A stretch of DNA of 5,507 nt from Clostridiaceae bacterium (GCA_012800515.1 JAAZJE010000070.1:1-5507); one strand, 5' to 3'. Positions 1 to 5,269 are shown, counted from the stretch's first letter. Numbers and translations: made by a program. The notes: a model not told the origin generated them from the sequence alone.

Positions 1-153
1 GTCAATCCGAATGCGGTAACGCAATTCAAGCGGCAGCTTCTCCAGCCAAATGTCATTGTTGCCTTCAAAAACTGGCTCGACCGGCGCTGTTTCCACCGCT
101 GTCGGTCGCGCGACTGAAAATTCATCTCTAAATGTAAAAACTGCTTCCGTCAC
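1..153 (-). CDS. Partial unknown protein, 5' end only, downstream of hprK
   Basis: This is the N-terminal 51 codons of a gene that continues past the left edge of the window. I choose the GTG at 153-151 because TTTAGGAG lies 8 nt upstream and the frame stays open to the edge. The protein begins VTEAVFTFRDEFSVARP, has a Pro/Glu/Val-rich stretch (about residues 17-29), then GNNDIWLEKLPLELRYRIRID. No signal peptide or membrane segment is visible in this part. The gap from the hprK stop codon is only 20 nt and contains no terminator, so the two genes are very likely co-transcribed. I do not recognise the family. In other Bacillota the genes after hprK are often lgt, murB, rapZ or similar, and this N-terminus resembles none of those. 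Confidence 0.72.
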   Translation of the reverse strand, partial: MTEAVFTFRDEFSVARPTAVETAPVEPVFEGNNDIWLEKLPLELRYRIRID

Positions 154-173
154 AGTTTAAACTCCTAAATCAA

Positions 174-1154
174 CTATGTATTGTCGTAGACGGCCTTGTC
201 GTAGTCGGGAGCCAGGCCGGGGTCGTCCGACATGCCAACCTGGTCGGTTCCGAAAAGGCGATTCGTCAACGCACGAGCCGCATTATACCCCATTTGTTTC
301 TGGCGGAAATTTATCGCCGCCACTTCCGCGATTACGGCCAGATTGCGCCCCGGGCGAACCGGGATGTTCGTCGACGGTACCCGGATACCGAGAATCTCCG
401 TATACTCCTGGTTAATCCCCATGCGTTCATAAATTTTATCCTCGTCCCAAAGTTCGAGATTAATCACAAAGTTAATATTTTCCTGCATTTTGACTGAAGA
501 AACTCCGTAGAGTTCCTTGACATCAAGAATGCCGACTCCGCGGATCTCGATCAGGTGGCGGATAATCTCGGGTGCCCGACCGAGCAAAGTCGTGTCGGAA
601 ACGCGCCGCACTTCGACGAGATCGTCGGCGATCAGGCGGTGTCCCCGTTTAACCAACTCCATTGCGGTCTCGGATTTACCAACTCCGCTTTCACCCAGAA
701 TCAGAATTCCTTCGCCGTAAATCTCGACGAGAACCCCGTGCATCGAAGTCTGCGGCGCCAACTCGACATTAAGATGCTTTATGAGCGAACTCATGAACGA
801 AGCCGTGATTTCCTCCGTACGCAGCAACGGAATCGAGTATTTCTCGGAACATTGGTACATCTCCGGGAAGGGTTCATGTCGGGCGGTGAGAATTATGCAG
901 GGAATTTTCCGACGGAACAGGTTGTCCAGACGGCTCAGGCGCTCTTCGGAGGACATCTGCGAGAGATACGCATATTCCATATTGCCGATCAGCTGCAGAC
1001 GGTCGGGGCCGAAATGTTCGAAATAACCCGCCAATTGTAAGCCCGGCCGGGTCACGTCGGCGACGGAAATCAAAATCTGTTCCGTATTGCCGAAGTTGGT
1101 GAGCTCCTCCAGCTTAAAATCATTAATCAATTTTTTCAGTGTGACAGCAGCCAT
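174..1154 (-). CDS. hprK: HPr kinase/phosphorylase
   Basis: This is the bifunctional enzyme that phosphorylates HPr of the PTS on Ser46 with ATP or pyrophosphate and removes the phosphate again by phosphorolysis. It sets CcpA-type carbon-catabolite repression in low-GC Gram-positive relatives and acts in the cytoplasm as a hexamer. At 326 residues it is full length. The N-terminal domain (about 1-130) carries the typical DVTRPGLQLAGYF (33-45). The kinase domain has the catalytic-region His139 (SMHG), the Walker A loop GESGVGKS (154-161), the acidic pair DD (177-178), the family signature EIRGVGILDVKELYG (203-217) and the C-terminal IPVRPGRNLAVIAEVAA (264-280) that contacts HPr. All key residues are present, so it should be active. 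The ATG at 1154 is preceded by GGAGG (1167-1171) with a rather long 12-nt spacing, and I see no better in-frame start. A terminator and tRNA-Gly lie upstream. I could not pick a convincing promoter in the 89 nt between. Confidence 0.97.
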   Translation of the reverse strand: MAAVTLKKLINDFKLEELTNFGNTEQILISVADVTRPGLQLAGYFEHFGPDRLQLIGNMEYAYLSQMSSEERLSRLDNLFRRKIPCIILTARHEPFPEMYQCSEKYSIPLLRTEEITASFMSSLIKHLNVELAPQTSMHGVLVEIYGEGILILGESGVGKSETAMELVKRGHRLIADDLVEVRRVSDTTLLGRAPEIIRHLIEIRGVGILDVKELYGVSSVKMQENINFVINLELWDEDKIYERMGINQEYTEILGIRVPSTNIPVRPGRNLAVIAEVAAINFRQKQMGYNAARALTNRLFGTDQVGMSDDPGLAPDYDKAVYDNT

Positions 1155-1243
1155 AGTGTCGGTATGCCTCCAAGTCGCCTTTCAAATTTTTGTGTGGTTG
1201 CAAGCTAGGCTATCGCTCCTAGTTTAGCACATCTCGGTTGCAC

Positions 1244-1267
1244 AAAAAACCGCCGGTACACGGCGGT
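1244..1267 (-). terminator. Intrinsic terminator of tRNA-Gly
   Basis: On the minus strand a perfect 7-bp stem, ACCGCCG/CGGCGGT (arms 1261-1267 and 1249-1255) with a 5-nt loop, is followed by TTTTTTGTG. It starts 7 nt after the encoded CCA of tRNA-Gly. It should end the tRNA transcript and separate it from hprK. Confidence 0.85.
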
Positions 1268-1274
1268 CAAATTG

Positions 1275-1349
1275 TGGAGCGGGATACGAGATTCGAACTC
1301 GCGACTTTCACCTTGGCAAGGTGACACTCTACCACTGAGTTAATCCCGC
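1275..1349 (-). tRNA. trnG: tRNA-Gly (anticodon GCC), CCA encoded
   Basis: This is a complete cloverleaf on the minus strand. The acceptor stem GCGGGAT/ATCCCGC pairs over 7 bp (1343-1349 with 1279-1285). The D-arm contains CTCAGTGGTAGAG. The anticodon stem-loop is CACCTTGCCAAGGTG with anticodon GCC, the T-arm contains GCGAGTTCGAATCTCG, the discriminator base is U, and CCA is encoded at 1277-1275. It reads the glycine codons GGC and GGU. It has its own promoter about 45-75 nt upstream and an intrinsic terminator immediately after, so it is a single-gene transcription unit. Confidence 0.97.
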
Positions 1350-1394
1350 ATGAGTGAGTGTAAGCATCCGTCTCTTGAACGTCAGCCGAGCCGG

Positions 1395-1423
1395 ATTTTA
1401 ACATGATACGCAACGGCGGTCAA
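1395..1423 (-). promoter_or_regulatory. Sigma-A/sigma-70 promoter of tRNA-Gly
   Basis: On the minus strand TTGACC (1423-1418) and TAAAAT (1400-1395) are separated by exactly 17 nt. Each hexamer matches the consensus at five of six positions. The expected start point is near 1388, giving a leader of about 39 nt before the mature tRNA-Gly 5' end at 1349. Confidence 0.75.
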
Positions 1424-1521
1424 ACAGCCAACAATAACAACAGCGGCACAACAGCCTGCACAACCGCCAATCTGCCACCAATCTGCGCCGCGGCGCGTCC
1501 GCCTTTTACGAACAGTATCCC

Positions 1522-2487
1522 CTACTTATTCGGGTAACGCGGCAAGTCGTCGTAGCGACCGTGCAGGGCAGAAATGCTGGAAACACACTGGCGATACTGT
1601 GCCAGGCTCAAGGTTTGGAGATTGCGCTGCAAATATGCCCGGAGAAAAGTAACTGCTCGCGGATTGCCGAGGTCGACAAGCATAAGCATCACCATCTCAG
1701 GCAAACGCATCTGCTCAATCGCCCGGGTGAATATACGGTAGATAGCGCTGTCGCCGGTTCCTGCGCCGATCAGGCTGAGTGCAACGAGGATATAGTCGGC
1801 GGCTCCGGTCAGGATCTCTCCGGTAGCAAGCCGCTCCTCAATGCGTTCAATCAGGAGCGGTACGAGCCCGTGAAAACGACCGAAAAATTGGGCAATCGAC
1901 TGCGACAGTGCAAAATCCTCGAAATCGGGAGCAGGAATGCTTTCAAAGGCGGCGAGCAGCTCGGGGGCAAAATCTTCATCCTCCCATTCGGCGAGGATTT
2001 CAAGAGCACTGTGGGCAACGGCAAAACCTTCGTCCGGAAGCACATCACGCTCTTCAATGGCTTTAATAACGAAGCGGCGCAGGCCGGCAGTTGCGCCGGT
2101 ATGGTCACGGCCGAGGCGAATCTTTAATAGATCCGGCATGGGCTCGACACCGGTACCAGAAAGAACCGCAAAAAGCTCAAGCAATTCCGCGGTATCATCC
2201 AAGCTGCGAATATAATCGTTAGGGCTGATGCCGTCGAGCTCGGAGAGCGGCGTCGCAAACCAAGCCGTCAGGTTGTTGGCCATAATCGCGTGAAAATCCC
2301 CTTCGGGTTCGTCGCCGTCACCACAGTCGCCGTAGCGCGCGGCAATCTCCGCTTCGTACTCTTCCTGAACACGGTGACAGGCACTGAGCAGAGCCTGTGC
2401 CAGAACCGCATGACGCCCCTCGTTCACACCGCCCGCAACTGTTCTCAAACCAGTATCAGATTGCTTATCACCATTCACTGTATTCAT
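1522..2487 (-). CDS. Helical-repeat (HEAT-like) protein of unknown function, 321 aa
   Basis: I do not recognise this protein as a named family. After a polar N-terminus (1-25), almost the whole chain reads as amphipathic helices in pairs, for example LRRFVIKAIEE (136-146), AVAHSALEILAEW (156-168), LVPLLIERIEERL (208-220) and LGNPRAVTFLRAYLQRN (273-289). This suggests a HEAT/ARM-like scaffold that binds another protein. The segment AWFATPLSELDGISPNDYI (75-93) resembles the short W..P...LDG.SP...I motif of several bacterial helical domains. There is no signal peptide, membrane segment or catalytic motif, and the composition is acidic, so it is probably cytoplasmic. It lies 47 nt after the glyoxalase-like gene with no terminator between, so the two may share a transcript. 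The ATG at 2487 lacks a Shine-Dalgarno sequence. A TATAGT sits 6 nt upstream, which could mean a leaderless mRNA. Other in-frame starts (GTG codon 4, TTG codon 14, GTG codon 21) are no better supported. Confidence 0.85.
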   Translation of the reverse strand: MNTVNGDKQSDTGLRTVAGGVNEGRHAVLAQALLSACHRVQEEYEAEIAARYGDCGDGDEPEGDFHAIMANNLTAWFATPLSELDGISPNDYIRSLDDTAELLELFAVLSGTGVEPMPDLLKIRLGRDHTGATAGLRRFVIKAIEERDVLPDEGFAVAHSALEILAEWEDEDFAPELLAAFESIPAPDFEDFALSQSIAQFFGRFHGLVPLLIERIEERLATGEILTGAADYILVALSLIGAGTGDSAIYRIFTRAIEQMRLPEMVMLMLVDLGNPRAVTFLRAYLQRNLQTLSLAQYRQCVSSISALHGRYDDLPRYPNK

Positions 2488-2534
2488 GCACTCACTATAC
2501 TTTCAAGTCCGGGGGAAATACTAGAGGCGTATCC

Positions 2535-2909
2535 TCAACGACGCACGGGAACGATTTCCAGCCAGTAACCGTCCGGATCACAGATGAAGTAGAGCCCCAT
2601 GCCGGGGTTTTCGTAACATATGCAGTCCATCGCCTTGTGATGGGCATGGGCCGCCTCGTAGTCGTCGGTGCGGAAACAAATGTGACTTTCGTTTTCGCCG
2701 AGATCATACGGACGATCCGCATGGTCACGTAGCCAGGTCAGCTCTATTTGAAATTCTCCGCTTTCATCGGTCAAAAAGACAAGAATAAAAGAACTGTCCG
2801 GCACCTCATGTTTGCGCACGACCCGAAGACCCAAAGCTTCCTCATAAAAAGCAATCGCTCTATCCAAATCCTGTACATTAATGTTGCAATGCGCTATTTC
2901 AAATTTCAT
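2535..2909 (-). CDS. Glyoxalase/VOC-superfamily protein, lactoylglutathione lyase-like
   Basis: This is a single VOC module pair of 124 residues, the usual length for small glyoxalase I-type enzymes. It opens with FEIAHCNINVQDLDRAIAFY and ends with DPDGYWLEIVPV, both typical of the family. Likely metal ligands are His7, Glu56 (FQIELTW), His76 (ENESHICF) and Glu118 (YWLEI), the H/E/H/E set of glyoxalase I, so a metal-dependent enzyme is likely. The best guess is methylglyoxal detoxification through a thiol hemiacetal. VOC folds also include dioxygenases, epimerases and resistance proteins, and the substrate cannot be read from sequence. The start is well fixed: AAAGGAG (2923-2917) lies 7 nt before the ATG. 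The gene follows the tRNA-Thr terminator closely, and a 321-residue unknown gene follows 47 nt downstream. Confidence 0.92.
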   Translation of the reverse strand: MKFEIAHCNINVQDLDRAIAFYEEALGLRVVRKHEVPDSSFILVFLTDESGEFQIELTWLRDHADRPYDLGENESHICFRTDDYEAAHAHHKAMDCICYENPGMGLYFICDPDGYWLEIVPVRR

Positions 2910-2916
2910 TTGTCTA

Positions 2917-2923
2917 CTCCTTT
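2917..2923 (-). promoter_or_regulatory. Ribosome binding site of the glyoxalase-like gene
   Basis: AAAGGAG lies on the minus strand 7 nt before the ATG at 2909. This is the best Shine-Dalgarno sequence in the window. It sits only a few bases beyond the T-run of the preceding terminator. Confidence 0.85.
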
Positions 2924-2962
2924 ACAATTTAAAATCCCCGGAAGACCGCATCTCCCGGGGAT
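2924..2962 (-). terminator. Terminator hairpin behind tRNA-Thr
   Basis: Starting 3 nt after the encoded CCA of tRNA-Thr, the minus strand has ATCCCCGGGAGA, the loop TGCGG, then TCTTCCGGGGAT. This is a 12-bp stem with one G-U pair, arms 2962-2951 and 2945-2934. It is followed by TTTTAAATTG. The stem is very strong but the T-run is short (4 T, then broken), so termination may be incomplete. Confidence 0.7.
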
Positions 2963-2965
2963 CAG

Positions 2966-3041
2966 TGGAGCCATTTACCGGAATCGAACCGGTGACCTCA
3001 TCCTTACCATGGATGCGCTCTGCCTACTGAGCTAAAATGGC
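2966..3041 (-). tRNA. trnT: tRNA-Thr (anticodon GGU), CCA encoded
   Basis: This is a complete cloverleaf on the minus strand. The acceptor GCCATTT/AAATGGC pairs over 7 bp (3041-3035 with 2976-2970). The D-arm contains GCTCAGTAGGCAGAGC. The anticodon stem CATCC/GGATG holds the loop ATGGTAA with anticodon GGT, the T-arm is ACCGGTTCGATTCCGGT, the discriminator base is U, and CCA is encoded at 2968-2966. It reads the threonine codons ACC and ACU. A near-consensus promoter precedes it and a hairpin terminator follows. Confidence 0.97.
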
Positions 3042-3095
3042 CTGTTCACCAACAACTGCCTGCGACGGGAGATCCTCCCCCTCAACAGCTTGTTC

Positions 3096-3124
3096 ATTCT
3101 ACCTGGCACAATTCCCATTGTCAA
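3096..3124 (-). promoter_or_regulatory. Strong sigma-A/sigma-70 promoter of tRNA-Thr
   Basis: On the minus strand a perfect -35 box TTGACA (3124-3119) and TAGAAT (3101-3096, five of six matches) are separated by 17 nt. The predicted start is near 3089, about 48 nt before the mature tRNA-Thr. It may also feed the glyoxalase-like gene by read-through of the tRNA terminator. Confidence 0.85.
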
Positions 3125-3130
3125 ATCAGC

Positions 3131-3165
3131 CTTGTGAGCCTTGCGAGCCTGCCGAACTTGCGAGC
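3131..3165. repeat. Short direct repeats CTTG(T/C)GAGC, three copies
   Basis: On the plus strand CTTGTGAGC (3131-3139) and CTTGCGAGC (3140-3148) are directly adjacent, and CTTGCGAGC recurs at 3157-3165. They lie between the end of mgtE and the tRNA-Thr promoter. No function is evident; slippage-type filler is the simplest reading. Confidence 0.6.
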
Positions 3166-3207
3166 CGCTGTCGCCCGCTCAACTTCTCAACAACCCGAAC
3201 CCGGACA

Positions 3208-3226
3208 CACAACTCAAATTTTTGCC
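3208..3226. repeat. Copy of a dispersed 19-nt motif, mgtE-distal side
   Basis: The plus-strand sequence CACAACTCAAATTTTTGCC matches the copy at 4949-4967 at 17 of 19 positions, and the copy at 5029-5047 more loosely. This one lies 14 nt beyond the mgtE stop codon, while the other two lie upstream of the mgtE promoter, so the motif flanks the gene. Confidence 0.5.
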
Positions 3227-3239
3227 GGCAAAGCTGTCT

Positions 3240-4595
3240 CTAAATCGGCAAAAGTAGCATCGCCACGCCAAAGTAGACGATCAGGCCAATAGCGTCGACA
3301 ATCGTTGTAATCAGAGGCGCGGCCAGGATAGCCGGGTCGAGCCGCAGCTTTTTTGCCAACAGAGGCAAGGTGCCACCGACCAGTTTCGCAAGAATGACAA
3401 TAGCGCTCAACGCCAGACTGACCGTCAGCGCCAGCATCCAGTTATTGCCGGTGCGAAGTCCGATCTGAACAAAATTTATCGGGCCTAAAATAGCGGAAAC
3501 AATCAGCGAAACCCGAAATTCTTTCCAAAACACCTTGAAATAATCTCGCGGTGTAATCTCATTCAGCGAGAGACCGCGGATAACCAGAGTACTACTCTGC
3601 GCGCCGGAATTACCTCCGGTTCCGGTCAGCATCGGCACAAACGAAACCAGAATCGGCATGGCCAAAAACGCGGATTCATAGCGCTGAAGAATAATCCCGT
3701 TAAGTACTCCCGAGATCATCAGCACCAGGAGCCAACCGACCCGGTGACGCGCCTGCACCCAAGCCCCGGTGCGCAGATACGATTCTTCGGTCGGCACAAT
3801 AGCGGCCATTTTCTCGATATCTTCGGTCGCCTCTTCCTGGATAACATCAACGACGTCGTCAATTGTGATTATACCGACGAGACGATTTTCGTTATCAACA
3901 ACCGGTAGCGAAAGCAGGTCGTACCTGCTAAATAGGTGGGCAACTTTTTCCTGGTCGTCGTTGGTTCGCGCACTGATAACGTCAATCTCCATCAGATCGC
4001 CGACCAACTCATCATCCGACGAAGTCAGCAGTGTGCGCAGACTGATATATCCTTCGAGAACCCGATCCGGCAAAGTCACGTAGCCGGTATCGATTATTTC
4101 GCAATGCTCCCCATAGTCACGAATCCGTTGAATCGCCTCACCAACTGTCATCTCGCTCCGCAGGTGAATCATCTCCGCCGTCATCAGGCTACCGGCGGAA
4201 CCATCCTCATAACGCAGAAAGTGATTGATAACTTTGCGCCGCGTGCTGTCGGCCTGGCGCAGAACCCTCTGCACGAAATTAGCCGGCATTTCCTCAAGTA
4301 AGTCAACAGCGTCGTCAACATACAGTGCGTTTATCATCTCACTGACTTCACGGTCGGAAAAGGCCTCAATAAGATCCTGTTGCCGCTCAATCGGCAAATT
4401 CGCGAATACGTCGGCAGCTATTTCCTTAGGCAGAAGGCGAAAAACCAGCGCAGATTCATCGCGGCCGGTATTCTCAATCATAAGAGCGATATCCACCTCA
4501 TTGATCGGCGACAAAAACTCACGCAAAGCATGCATATCCCGTTTTTCAAGTAATTCCCGAAAACCGGCTATTTCATTTTCCAGCTCTTCACTCAT
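3240..4595 (-). CDS. mgtE: Magnesium transporter MgtE
   Basis: This is an inner-membrane homodimeric Mg2+ channel/transporter gated by cytosolic Mg2+. Counting from the chosen start (451 aa), an N-terminal superhelical domain spans about 15-130. Two CBS domains follow at about 138-195 and 202-260 (GSAGSLMT; LPVVDNENRLVGIITIDDVVDVI), then a plug helix and a five-helix membrane domain from about 286. The pore signature PMLTGTGGNSGAQSSTLVIR lies at about 321-340. The last helix has TTIVDAIGLIVYF with Asp434, the conserved pore Asp of the family. It is full length and apparently intact. I prefer the ATG at 4595 because AAAGGGG (4607-4601) lies 5 nt upstream. The ATG at 4610 would add five residues (MKGAK) but has no ribosome site and would place that signal inside the gene. 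The gene has a promoter near 4837-4866 and a long leader. No clear intrinsic terminator follows the stop. Confidence 0.96.
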   Translation of the reverse strand: MSEELENEIAGFRELLEKRDMHALREFLSPINEVDIALMIENTGRDESALVFRLLPKEIAADVFANLPIERQQDLIEAFSDREVSEMINALYVDDAVDLLEEMPANFVQRVLRQADSTRRKVINHFLRYEDGSAGSLMTAEMIHLRSEMTVGEAIQRIRDYGEHCEIIDTGYVTLPDRVLEGYISLRTLLTSSDDELVGDLMEIDVISARTNDDQEKVAHLFSRYDLLSLPVVDNENRLVGIITIDDVVDVIQEEATEDIEKMAAIVPTEESYLRTGAWVQARHRVGWLLVLMISGVLNGIILQRYESAFLAMPILVSFVPMLTGTGGNSGAQSSTLVIRGLSLNEITPRDYFKVFWKEFRVSLIVSAILGPINFVQIGLRTGNNWMLALTVSLALSAIVILAKLVGGTLPLLAKKLRLDPAILAAPLITTIVDAIGLIVYFGVAMLLLPI

Positions 4596-4600
4596 CTTTG

Positions 4601-4607
4601 CCCCTTT
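4601..4607 (-). promoter_or_regulatory. Ribosome binding site that decides the mgtE start
   Basis: AAAGGGG on the minus strand ends 5 nt before the ATG at 4595. It overlaps the codons that would follow the alternative ATG at 4610. It could pair with TCCCT (4700-4696) in the leader, UCCCU with AGGGG over 5 bp including one G-U. Confidence 0.6.
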
Positions 4608-4654
4608 CATGGAACGACAACGACATGCGCCGCCTCAAGCACACTCGCAGTACA

Positions 4655-4694
4655 GAGCGGTACGCTCAATCTGAGTTCAGCCAATCAGAGATTG
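4655..4694 (-). promoter_or_regulatory. Hairpins in the mgtE leader
   Basis: Two perfect small stem-loops lie between the upstream ORF and mgtE: CAATC-TCT-GATTG (4694-4682) and GAGCG-TAC-CGCTC (4667-4655). A competing long-range pairing is possible in which 4694-4689 (CAATCT) pairs with 4672-4667 (AGATTG), and it can be extended around a 2-nt bulge. Neither fold is followed by a T-run, so this is not an ordinary terminator. It does not match the M-box or other riboswitch consensus that I know. Confidence 0.35.
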
Positions 4695-4701
4695 CAGGGA
4701 C

Positions 4702-4800
4702 TTAGTGACGTCGGCGAGGATCCATCTGACGAATGTACCCGGCCGACCAGCGCAAGTGGCTGTCGTCCGCCGCATCTGACCTAGTACGCAGATTTTTCAT
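4702..4800 (-). CDS. Possible 32-codon leader ORF upstream of mgtE
   Basis: This is a short open frame inside the predicted mgtE leader, from the ATG at 4800 to the TAA at 4704-4702. It ends 106 nt before the mgtE start. The peptide starts MKNLRTRSDAADDSHLRW and ends IRQMDPRRRH. It has an acidic patch (Asp9, 12, 13) and a closing Met-Asp-Pro-Arg-Arg-Arg. GAGG lies 11 nt and AAGGAG 16 nt upstream of the ATG, a weak spacing. The frame is also open upstream through the 12-bp repeats as far as 4941, but that part would lie before the promoter. There is no family match that I know. Mg2+ transporter leader peptides such as MgtL of enterobacteria (acidic/proline start, PRRR later) offer an analogy, not homology. 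It could equally be a chance ORF. Confidence 0.3.
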   Translation of the reverse strand: MKNLRTRSDAADDSHLRWSAGYIRQMDPRRRH

Positions 4801-4836
4801 ACTGTGGCTTGCCTCGCTCCTTCTATCAATGTCGAA

Positions 4837-4866
4837 ATAATACCAGACTCTTCGGCAAATCCGCAA
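4837..4866 (-). promoter_or_regulatory. Probable mgtE promoter with extended -10
   Basis: On the minus strand TATTAT (4842-4837) is preceded directly by TGG (4845-4843), an extended -10 element. TTGCGG (4866-4861) sits 18 nt further up as a fair -35. Transcription would start near 4830, leaving a leader of about 235 nt before the mgtE ATG at 4595. The 12-bp tandem repeats begin 2 nt upstream of the -35. Confidence 0.55.
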
Positions 4867-4868
4867 TA

Positions 4869-4952
4869 CCTTCACCCGCACTTCCACTAGCCCTTTCACC
4901 AACACTTTCACCCGCACTTTCACCAACACTTTCACCCGCACTTTTTACCACA
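4869..4952. repeat. Tandem array of about seven 12-bp units
   Basis: Written on the plus strand, the units run end to end. CCTTCACCCGCA (4869-4880) is followed by a diverged unit (4881-4892), CTTTCACCAACA (4893-4904), CTTTCACCCGCA (4905-4916), CTTTCACCAACA (4917-4928), CTTTCACCCGCA (4929-4940) and a degenerate CTTTTTACCACA (4941-4952). The four central units alternate between two versions, so the recent duplication unit is 24 bp. The array abuts the -35 of the mgtE promoter. On the minus strand it reads as a frame rich in Val-Lys-Val, which looks like a by-product of the repeat. Confidence 0.85.
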
Positions 4953-4967
4953 ACTTACATTTTTGCC
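4949..4967. repeat. Copy of the dispersed 19-nt motif, upstream of mgtE
   Basis: CACAACTTACATTTTTGCC on the plus strand agrees with the copy at 5029-5047 at 17 of 19 positions and with the one at 3208-3226 at 17 of 19. It overlaps the end of the 12-bp array. Confidence 0.5.
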
Positions 4968-5028
4968 ACCGCCCTCGGCAGATCCACAGCTCGCACATAA
5001 CCCAGGCACAACTTGTATGCGGTGCGGG

Positions 5029-5047
5029 CACAACTTGCAATTTTGCC
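5029..5047. repeat. Copy of the dispersed 19-nt motif, far upstream of mgtE
   Basis: CACAACTTGCAATTTTGCC on the plus strand differs from the copy at 4949-4967 at 2 of 19 positions. Its first bases are also part of the 11-bp GGCACAACTTG direct repeat (5005-5015 and 5027-5037, spaced 22 bp). Confidence 0.5.
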
Positions 5048-5205
5048 GATGTCACCGCCACATCAACAACTACCGTAGCCGTGCTTGCGCTACATCGTAC
5101 TACCCCTTCTGCCAAAGCCGGATGTTTGGCCACCTGCGCGCAAAAAAAATGCCCGCCACTGGATCAATACGCATTTTCCTCGCCTACGACCCAGGTGACA
5201 GGCAC

Positions 5206-5227
5206 AAAAAAACCGAACTTATCGGTT
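5206..5227 (-). terminator. Intrinsic terminator upstream of the mgtE region
   Basis: On the minus strand a 6-bp stem, AACCGA (5216-5211 on the plus strand) with TCGGTT (5222-5227), encloses a TAAGT loop and runs into a T tract down to 5206. It would end transcripts entering from the right edge and insulate the mgtE promoter. The stem is short but the T tract is good. Confidence 0.6.
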
Positions 5228-5269
5228 CGTTCAACTAAAGCTATATTTTCCTGCTTTTTTCGGTAGCAC

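Noticed and set aside
555..1040. 161-residue plus-strand frame opposite hprK
   Set aside because: It is the antisense shadow of a clearly conserved gene and has no ribosome site or recognisable domain.
1258..1425. Shared word CGGCGGTCAA in the tRNA-Gly terminator and in its promoter -35 region
   Set aside because: A 10-bp match explained separately by a terminator arm and a -35 box. No evidence of a functional link.
1485..1496. Perfect palindrome GCGCCGCGGCGC after the 321-residue gene, as a terminator
   Set aside because: There is no room for a loop without losing most of the stem, and no T-run follows on the minus strand.
1561..2127. 188-residue plus-strand frame opposite the helical-repeat gene
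   Set aside because: The minus-strand frame is longer, gives a coherent helical protein and fits the common gene direction. The plus-strand translation shows no family features.
3221..3232. Palindrome TTTGCCGGCAAA just after mgtE, as its terminator
   Set aside because: With a loop only about 4 bp remain, and on the transcribed strand it is followed by A's, not T's.
4595..4830. M-box or other Mg2+ riboswitch in the mgtE leader
   Set aside because: I looked for the conserved M-box segments and for yybP-ykoY-type motifs and could not find them. A covariance-model search could overturn this.
4702..4941. 79-residue minus-strand frame that extends the leader ORF upstream
   Set aside because: Its first half is the translated 12-bp repeat (Val-Lys-Val units) and lies upstream of the likely promoter. 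No ribosome site precedes its start.
4963..5238. Plus-strand frame with a Cys-rich stretch (CMRCGHNLQFCRC) resembling a zinc-binding motif
   Set aside because: It has a TTG start without a ribosome site and built-in direct repeats, matches no zinc-ribbon pattern that I know, and runs through a terminator hairpin. Chance is more likely.
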